Below are positions 5,775 through 10,015 of a DNA stretch of 10,015 nucleotides, piece after piece. Source of the DNA: an uncultured Desulfobacca sp. (lineage in GTDB: Bacteria; Desulfobacterota; Desulfobaccia; Desulfobaccales; Desulfobaccaceae); NCBI GenBank assembly GCA_937958145.1, contig CALGOE010000229.1, positions 1-10,015 of the forward strand, in the 5' to 3' direction. Position 1 is the first letter of the stretch; each line of letters opens with the position of its first letter. The position numbers and the translations under genes are program-made. A model generated the notes under the pieces. It had not been told where the DNA came from, did not search any database, and saw only the letters and a list, made by a program, of their open reading frames with translations.

Positions 5775-5860
5775 GCCTTCTCCCTTGATGGTGTGATTAA
5801 GGGGCCAAAAACCGGCCTCTTGCTAAGGATAATCCAAACTAATGCAGGTCGGAGGGGATG

Positions 5861-6562
5861 TCAATGTGTCCGGGGGCCGAAAAGGGCGGTGCCGATGCGG
5901 ACCAGGGTGGCGCCTTCGGCGATGGCCACGGCAAAATCAGCGGACATCCCCATGGATAACTCCACCAGCTCCACCCCGGGCAGATTGAGGGCCTGCAGCC
6001 GATCCCGGGCCTGGCGGAGCTGCCGGAAATAGGGCCGGACCTCCTCCGGGTCGGGACTCCAGGGGGGCATGGTCATGAGTCCCCGCACCCGCAGGTGGGG
6101 CAAAAGGGCGCAGGTGCGCAAAAGATCCTCCAGGCCTTCGGGGGCCACCCCGGACTTGCTGGCCTCACCGGCGATATTGACCTCCAGGAGGATATCCTGC
6201 ACCTTGCCCAGGCGGGCCGCGGCCCGGTCCAGGGCCTGGGCCAGGCTCGGACGGTCCACGGAATGAATCAGATCGAACAGGTGGACGGCGGCGGCAGCTT
6301 TCTTGCTCTGCAGATGGCCGATGAAATGCCAGGAAACCGGCAGATCCAGGGCAGCAATCTTGGCTTTGGCTTCCTGCACATAATTTTCCCCGACAATACT
6401 GAGACCGGCGAGCACCACCGGCCGCAGCCGCTCCACGGCAACGGTCTTGGCCGCGCCCACCAGCCTGACGCCGGCCGGGTCGCGGCCGGCCTGGCGGGCG
6501 GCTTGGGCGATGGCGGCCATGACTTGTTGGTAACGCTGGCTGCTAACGTCGTTGGCGGGCAT
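5861..6562 (-). CDS. yggS: YggS/PROSC-type PLP homeostasis protein
   Basis: This cytoplasmic TIM-barrel protein binds pyridoxal 5'-phosphate and controls PLP pools and amino-acid metabolism; it is not a racemase. In 233 residues (family norm about 230) it shows the PLP lysine in LVGAAKTV (K39), GENYVQEA (58-65), WHFIGHLQSKK (78-88), HSVDR, LLEVNIAGEASKSG, RGLMTMPP, and the phosphate-binding SMGMSADFAVAIAEGATLVRIGTALFG near the C-terminus. AAGGA lies 7-8 nt before the ATG. Between it and the feoB stop (6563-6653) I see no clear terminator, and only a weak TATAAC -10-like sequence without a good -35, so readthrough from feoB is possible. Confidence 0.93.
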   Translation of the reverse strand: MPANDVSSQRYQQVMAAIAQAARQAGRDPAGVRLVGAAKTVAVERLRPVVLAGLSIVGENYVQEAKAKIAALDLPVSWHFIGHLQSKKAAAAVHLFDLIHSVDRPSLAQALDRAAARLGKVQDILLEVNIAGEASKSGVAPEGLEDLLRTCALLPHLRVRGLMTMPPWSPDPEEVRPYFRQLRQARDRLQALNLPGVELVELSMGMSADFAVAIAEGATLVRIGTALFGPRTH

Positions 6563-6653
6563 GGTTAGTTCCTTGAAGCACCCCAGTTATAAAGAATATC
6601 TCGATAATGCATTTTATGCTCATGGTAGTACTTAATCTACAGCCTGTGTCAGC

Positions 6654-8849
6654 TCACCCCAACCCCAGCAAGAGGCCGATTCGCAGGACCACCCAGGCCG
6701 TCAGCCACGCCAGCATGAGTTGGTAACCGACAGCAAACAGCATCCATTTCAGGGCCCCGCTCTCCCGCCAGAGGGTGACGATGGTGGCCAGACAGGGGGT
6801 ATAGAGCAGGACAAAGACCATGAAGGCCAAAGCCGCAGCCGGTTTCAACCCCGAGCCCTGCAGGGCCTCCTGCAAGGAGGTAGCGGCGCCTTCGGTTACC
6901 TCCCCCACCTCATAGAGGACGCCGAGGGTGCTGATGACGATCTCCTTGGCCACAAACCCGCTGAGGAGGCTGACGCTCATGCGCCAGTCAAAGCCAAGAG
7001 GCCGCAACATGGGCTCCAGGACGGCGCCCAGGCGACCGATGAACGTTTGGCGCATCTCGGTGGCCTGCTGCCGGTGGCTCAATTCGGCCAGGGCCGCGGC
7101 TTTCTCCAGCTCCAGATTGCGGCAGAGCGCGGCGAAATCTTCCCGGCCCTGCAATGCCTTGGCCTTCTCCACAAAAGAGGCCTCCAGCTGCTCCCGTTCC
7201 TGGGCAAAGAGGTCGGCCAATTCCGGGTTTTTGGGAAAGGCACCCAGGAACCAGATGACCATGGACGCCACCAGAATAACAGTCCCCATGCGCTTCAGAT
7301 AGACCGTGACCTTGTCCCACATGTGCACCAGGACGCCCCGCAGCGCCGGCAGGCGGTAAGGGGGCAGTTCCATGACAAAGGGTTCTTCCTGGCCCCGCAG
7401 CAGGAATCGGTTAAAAACCAGGCCCAGCAGCACGGCTATGAGGATGCCCAGAAGATACAGGCCGAAGATCACCTGGCCGGCCCGTCGGGGGAAAAAAACC
7501 CCGGCAAAGAGAATATATACCGGCAGACGGGCGCTGCAACTCATAAGGGGGATGAGCAGCATGGTCAGGATGCGATCCCGCTGGCTGTTCAAGCCCCGGG
7601 TGGCCATGATGGCCGGGACATTGCAGCCGAAGCCCATGAGCATGGGAATAAAGGATTTACCGTGCAGTCCCAGGGCGTGCATGATGCGATCCATGATAAA
7701 AGCGACCCGGGCCATGTAACCGGTATCATCCAAAAAAGAAATTCCCAGAAACAACAAAGAGATCTGGGGAAGGAAGACCAGGACGCTGCCGACGCCGCCA
7801 ATGATGCCGTCTGAGATCAAGTCCCGGACCCAGCCCTCCGGCAACACGGTGCGAACGCCGCCTTTGAGGCCGGTTACGCCTGCTTCGATCCAATTCATGG
7901 GCAGTTCGCCCAGGGTAAAGGTCATCTGGAACAGGAGCCACATAAAAAACAGGAAGATGGGAAAACCGAATAATTGGTGGGTCAGGATCTTGTCCACCTG
8001 TTCGGAGAGGACGATGCGTTTTTCCAGCTCTTCTTTCTGGACCTCCCTGACGGTACCGCCCAGAAAACCGTAGCGCCGTTCGGCCACCAGGACCGCGGCA
8101 TCCTCCCCCCAGGTTTTTTCCAACTGGCGTCGGCCCTCTTCCACCTGAGCCATAACCGCTTGGCGCTGCGGGCTCTGCTCGAGACGGCGGATGGCGTCCG
8201 GGTCCAGTTCCAGAAGCTTCGTGGCCAGCCAGCGGGGGTAGTGCTCATCGGCCGGATCAAAGGCGGCGGCCAGAACCTTTTCGATCCGGGCCAGGACCGC
8301 CTCCACATCGGGACCATAATCAATATGGATATGACGGGCCACCGGATCCCGGGCCTCGGCGAGGCGAACCACGGCATCCAAAAGCTCTTTGGTGCCCTGA
8401 TTGCGGTTGGCCACCGTGGGGACCACCGGCACCCCCCACAACTCGGCCAAGCGTTTCTGGTCGATCTGGATGCCCCGATTGGCGGCCGTATCCACCATAT
8501 TGAGGGCGAAAACCATTTTGGCCCCCAAGTCGATGATCTGGGCCGACAAAAAAAGATTGCGTTCCAGGTTGCTGGCATCAATGACGTTGATGACGACGTC
8601 GGGTTTTTCGTCGATGATAAAATTGCGGGCAATGATCTCTTCCAGGGAATAGGGGCTGAGGCTGTAGGTGCCCGGCAGGTCCACGACGGTGATGTCATAA
8701 TCCTGCCAACGGACAGTGCCCTCTTTTTTTTCCACGGTGACGCCGGGCCAATTGGCCACGTGTTGCCGGGCCCCTGTCAGGTTGTTGAACAGGGCCGTCT
8801 TGCCCACATTGGGATTGCCGGCCAGGGCTACCGTCAATTTTTTGGTCAC
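6654..8849 (-). CDS. feoB: Ferrous iron transporter FeoB
   Basis: This inner-membrane GTPase permease takes up Fe(II). The product has 731 residues from GTG at 8849, chosen because GGGGGAGG lies 8 nt upstream, the G1 motif then begins at residue 11, and the start overlaps the feoA stop as GTGA. The frame stays open upstream to 9101, but that part is feoA out of frame. G domain: G1 GNPNVGKT (11-18), G2 threonine around TVEKKEG (38-44), G3 DLPG (57-60), G4 NMVD (117-120). A helical GDI-type domain follows (about 180-280). The membrane part has Gate 1 (MGFGCNVPAIMATR, MSCSARLPVY, about 404-444) and Gate 2 (VLLYTPCLATIV, about 679-690), with about eight hydrophobic segments. A charged cytosolic insertion lies near 545-600. 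No feoC follows. Confidence 0.97.
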   Translation of the reverse strand: MTKKLTVALAGNPNVGKTALFNNLTGARQHVANWPGVTVEKKEGTVRWQDYDITVVDLPGTYSLSPYSLEEIIARNFIIDEKPDVVINVIDASNLERNLFLSAQIIDLGAKMVFALNMVDTAANRGIQIDQKRLAELWGVPVVPTVANRNQGTKELLDAVVRLAEARDPVARHIHIDYGPDVEAVLARIEKVLAAAFDPADEHYPRWLATKLLELDPDAIRRLEQSPQRQAVMAQVEEGRRQLEKTWGEDAAVLVAERRYGFLGGTVREVQKEELEKRIVLSEQVDKILTHQLFGFPIFLFFMWLLFQMTFTLGELPMNWIEAGVTGLKGGVRTVLPEGWVRDLISDGIIGGVGSVLVFLPQISLLFLGISFLDDTGYMARVAFIMDRIMHALGLHGKSFIPMLMGFGCNVPAIMATRGLNSQRDRILTMLLIPLMSCSARLPVYILFAGVFFPRRAGQVIFGLYLLGILIAVLLGLVFNRFLLRGQEEPFVMELPPYRLPALRGVLVHMWDKVTVYLKRMGTVILVASMVIWFLGAFPKNPELADLFAQEREQLEASFVEKAKALQGREDFAALCRNLELEKAAALAELSHRQQATEMRQTFIGRLGAVLEPMLRPLGFDWRMSVSLLSGFVAKEIVISTLGVLYEVGEVTEGAATSLQEALQGSGLKPAAALAFMVFVLLYTPCLATIVTLWRESGALKWMLFAVGYQLMLAWLTAWVVLRIGLLLGLG

Positions 8850-9097
8850 GAAAATTCCTCCCCCGGCACCGGCGAGAGCAGGATAAGATCCGCTTCCCCT
8901 TTGCGCAGACTGATATGATAGCCCTTGACCACATATTCCGTGGGGTCCCCTAGGGGCGCGGTCTTCTCCATTTCGACCCTGACCCCCCGGGTCAGGCCCA
9001 TCTCCAAAAGGCGCTGGCGAAACGGTCCGGTCCCGGTCACCCGCGCCACGATGCCGGCTTCCCCCGGACGCAAATCGCTCAATTTTTTGCTGGCCAT
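8846..9097 (-). CDS. feoA: FeoA, SH3-like partner of FeoB
   Basis: FeoA is a small cytosolic protein that assists FeoB. The 83-residue product has the usual features: LSDLRPGEAGIVARV (6-20), RLLEMGLTRG (29-38), and the C-terminal GDPTEYVVKGYHISLRKGEAD (50-70). ATG at 9097 is chosen over one 18 nt upstream because AAGGAAGG precedes it at the right distance. The stop overlaps the feoB GTG, so the two are translationally coupled. The gene lies directly behind the promoter and Fur-box-like site at 9116-9164. Confidence 0.94.
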   Translation of the reverse strand: MASKKLSDLRPGEAGIVARVTGTGPFRQRLLEMGLTRGVRVEMEKTAPLGDPTEYVVKGYHISLRKGEADLILLSPVPGEEFS

Positions 9098-9115
9098 ACA
9101 CCTTCCTTTTAGCAA

Positions 9116-9132
9116 TTGAAAATCAGTTGCAA
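9116..9132. promoter_or_regulatory. Candidate Fur box at the feoAB start site
   Basis: TTGAAAATCAGTTGCAA fits the delta-proteobacterial Fur site as I recall it (WTGAAAATNATTTTCAW) at all but two defined positions. It also forms an 8-3-8 inverted repeat (9112-9119 with 9123-9130, one mismatch). It covers the expected transcription start between the -10 (9136-9141) and the feoA ATG, a position suited to iron-dependent repression. Fur versus a DtxR-type regulator cannot be settled from sequence, but the AT-rich core favours Fur. Confidence 0.6.
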
Positions 9133-9135
9133 TAA

Positions 9136-9164
9136 GATATATTCTTTTCCGGCGGCAATGTCAA
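9136..9164 (-). promoter_or_regulatory. Promoter of feoAB
   Basis: On the minus strand, perfect -35 TTGACA (9164-9159), 17-bp spacer, -10 TATATC (9141-9136, 4/6). The -35 includes the stop codon of the DUF123 gene (9161-9163). Start expected near 9129, inside the Fur-like inverted repeat. Confidence 0.62.
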
Positions 9165-9574
9165 GGGGCGAGAAAGGGGGTGAGTCCTAAGGACAGCAAG
9201 ATCTCCCGCAGCTGCGACCGAGAACCGCGCCATTTCAGGAAATGGGCCCGGCAGCGGCAGTCGCTGGCCCCCAGCCGGCGGTGCACCACGGCGCTGGCCG
9301 GGAGGGCCAACAGGGAGTCGGCCAGGGAGCATTCGCGGCGATGGGCTGTTGTCCAGATTTCCTGCACGGTCAGGAGACCGTCGGCCAGCAGGTAGTCAAT
9401 ATGCCAGTGCCGGCGTTTCCCGGGGCGCTGGTGGCGCCGCAGCCGGGCCGCCAGGCCGCGGCGGGCCGAGCCGACATACAGGTACCAGCCGGGGGTGACG
9501 AAGACTTGGCCCAGGGCGCCGACCTGGATGGCGGCTGGCCGCTGACCCTGGAGGATGAGGAGATAGGTGGACAC
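9161..9574 (-). CDS. DUF123 family GIY-YIG domain protein (Uri-type)
   Basis: The 137-residue product starts at GTG 9574, GGAGG 11 nt upstream. Family features in order: STYLLIL (2-8), PGWYLYVGSARRGLAARLRRH (28-48) as the GIY-YIG-like core with the conserved arginine, RHWHIDYLL (55-63), RRECSLADSL (79-88) with a candidate catalytic glutamate E81, and LGASDCRCRAHFLKW (101-115). DUF123 proteins are predicted nucleases of the GIY-YIG fold with poorly known function, about this size. The frame is open to 9856, but the extra 94 residues look non-coding (proline/arginine/glycine-rich, then AT-rich), and the core family starts at STYLL. The gene is divergent from pyrR. Its stop lies in the feoA promoter. 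Confidence 0.85.
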   Translation of the reverse strand: MSTYLLILQGQRPAAIQVGALGQVFVTPGWYLYVGSARRGLAARLRRHQRPGKRRHWHIDYLLADGLLTVQEIWTTAHRRECSLADSLLALPASAVVHRRLGASDCRCRAHFLKWRGSRSQLREILLSLGLTPFLAP

Positions 9575-9760
9575 TGCTGGTTGAACCTCCGCCAGAGGGG
9601 ACCATCCGGCCGGCCGGAATGCCGCCCGATATGCCCGCTGGCCCAGCCAACCATCCCGCCCGCCCGGGGGCACAGGCGACGAACCTGTCCTGGCATTTAT
9701 TCGGCCTCCTTGCCTGCACGGCCCCGCAACTGTATCTTGCTTATTCGGATTGATTTTGTT
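9575..9760 (-). other. Long leader of the DUF123 gene
   Basis: If transcription starts from the weak promoter near 9761-9789, about 180 nt precede the DUF123 GTG. It holds a small hairpin ACAGG/CCTGT (9672-9676 with 9684-9688, 7-nt loop) and, just upstream of it, a strong AAGGAGG followed 8-9 nt later by ATG at 9696, which opens a frame not matching DUF123. I see no recognised riboswitch. Confidence 0.3.
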
Positions 9761-9789
9761 AGTATAATAATTTTTAATATATTTTTCAG
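9761..9789 (-). promoter_or_regulatory. Weak candidate promoter of the DUF123 gene
   Basis: On the minus strand, CTGAAA (9789-9784, 4/6), 17-bp spacer, TATACT (9766-9761, 5/6). It lies in the only AT-rich stretch between the divergent genes and overlaps the pyrR -10 on the other strand. Confidence 0.35.
9763..9768 (+). promoter_or_regulatory. -10 element of the pyrR promoter
   Basis: A perfect TATAAT lies in the AT-rich divergent region. The -35 is poor (CTTATT at 17 bp, TTGCTT at 20 bp). Start expected near 9775, giving a leader of about 86 nt that contains the attenuator-like hairpins. Confidence 0.5.
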
Positions 9790-9791
9790 CA

Positions 9792-9838
9792 GCCTCGGCC
9801 GGCAGATGGCCCTGCGGCCGCCAATGAGGCGGATTTTT
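9792..9838 (+). promoter_or_regulatory. Attenuator-like leader of pyrR
   Basis: Two hairpins compete. The first pairs CGGCC (9796-9800) and GCAG (9802-9805) with CTGC (9812-9815) and GGCCG (9816-9820), one bulged G. The second pairs CCGCC (9818-9822) with GGCGG (9828-9832), loop AATGA, followed by A and T5 (9834-9838), a short intrinsic terminator. They share bases 9818-9820, so only one can form fully. GCCT (9792-9795) can also pair AGGC (9827-9830), extending the anti-terminator. The full PyrR-binding consensus of Bacillus leaders is not seen. Confidence 0.55.
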
Positions 9839-9860
9839 CGTCCTTATAGGAATCATACCG

Positions 9861-10015
9861 ATGAATCAGCGGTTAGTAACCATGACGGCCCCGGACCTGC
9901 AGCAAACGCTGGCCCGTCTCACCGAAGAAGTCCTGGCCCGCCACGGGGACCTGTCCCGGCTTGCCCTGGTGGGCATTCGCACCGGCGGCGCCTTCCTGGC
10001 CCAACGCCTGGGCCA
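9861..10015 (+). CDS. pyrR: PyrR, pyr operon regulator / uracil phosphoribosyltransferase (5' part only)
   Basis: Only the first 51 codons are in the window. The translation has the start of the PRTase fold as in PyrR: DLQQTLARLTEEVLARHGDLSRLALVGIRTGGAFLAQRLG, i.e. a first helix followed by the strand LALVGIRT (about 34-41). PyrR senses UMP/PRPP and controls pyrimidine genes by RNA binding, and has uracil phosphoribosyltransferase activity. ATG is preceded by AGGA at 9 nt; a second ATG at codon 8 is an alternative. Most PyrR proteins have RTRG where this one has RTGG. pyrB/pyrC are expected beyond the right edge. The attenuator-like leader is consistent with autoregulation. Confidence 0.8.
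   Translation, partial: MNQRLVTMTAPDLQQTLARLTEEVLARHGDLSRLALVGIRTGGAFLAQRLG

Noticed and set aside
5820..5845. GG-N10-GC sequence upstream of the thioredoxin gene
   Set aside because: Only the GG and GC agree; the rest of the -24/-12 consensus is absent.
7974..8918. 314-codon and similar plus-strand frames across feoB
   Set aside because: Reverse-strand shadows of feoB with no domain or start signal.
8850..9101. 84-residue N-terminal extension of FeoB
   Set aside because: It is feoA read in another frame; GTG 8849 has a strong Shine-Dalgarno and places the G1 motif at the normal position.
9721..9734. CCCCGCAACTGTA resembling part of a cobalamin riboswitch
   Set aside because: The other conserved boxes of that riboswitch are missing on both sides and the downstream gene is pyrR.
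9575..9856. In-frame upstream extension of the DUF123 protein
   Set aside because: The extension has no family similarity and runs through AT-rich promoter sequence; the family core begins at STYLL next to the GTG start.

Overview
The window is a GC-rich bacterial chromosome segment with tightly packed genes and strong Shine-Dalgarno sites. Its gene content (HTH/zinc-ribbon regulator, 2-hydroxyacyl-CoA dehydratase-type protein with activase, FeoAB, DUF123 GIY-YIG protein, PyrR, apparent RpoN promoters) fits an anaerobic Desulfobacterota-like organism (sulfate reducer or syntroph). That assignment is inference from gene content.

Left part (1-628) has no protein gene but is highly organised. 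Two diverged copies of a promoter unit point left. Each has a sigma-54 -24/-12 element (GG-N10-GC), an IHF-like site at the same distance upstream (about -67 to -79) and an inverted repeat built on TTTGAAC at about -122 or -131. The right-hand unit is followed after about 110 nt by a perfect intrinsic terminator (293-330), so the transcript should be a small RNA with a 5' hairpin and three C-rich unpaired segments. The left-hand unit starts with nearly the same RNA 5' end and runs off the window. I read this as a tandem pair of RpoN-dependent small RNAs, and it is the most novel thing here.

Region 629-1980: panE (ketopantoate reductase, minus strand) and a small HTH/zinc-ribbon regulator (plus strand) start only 8 bases apart. 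Region 2020-5192: a three-gene minus-strand operon with overlapping genes, driven by a good extended -10 promoter (5163-5192). It encodes a 2-hydroxyacyl-CoA dehydratase-type protein, its ATP-dependent activase, and an M20 metallohydrolase. The substrate is not evident.

Region 5278-6562: a secreted CPPC thioredoxin-fold protein with its own terminator, preceded by a YggS-type PLP homeostasis protein. Region 6654-9164: feoA-feoB ferrous iron uptake, with a promoter and a Fur-box-like sequence over the transcription start. Region 9161-10015: a DUF123 GIY-YIG protein on the minus strand, and divergently the 5' end of pyrR with a leader that can form mutually exclusive hairpins, one terminator-like.
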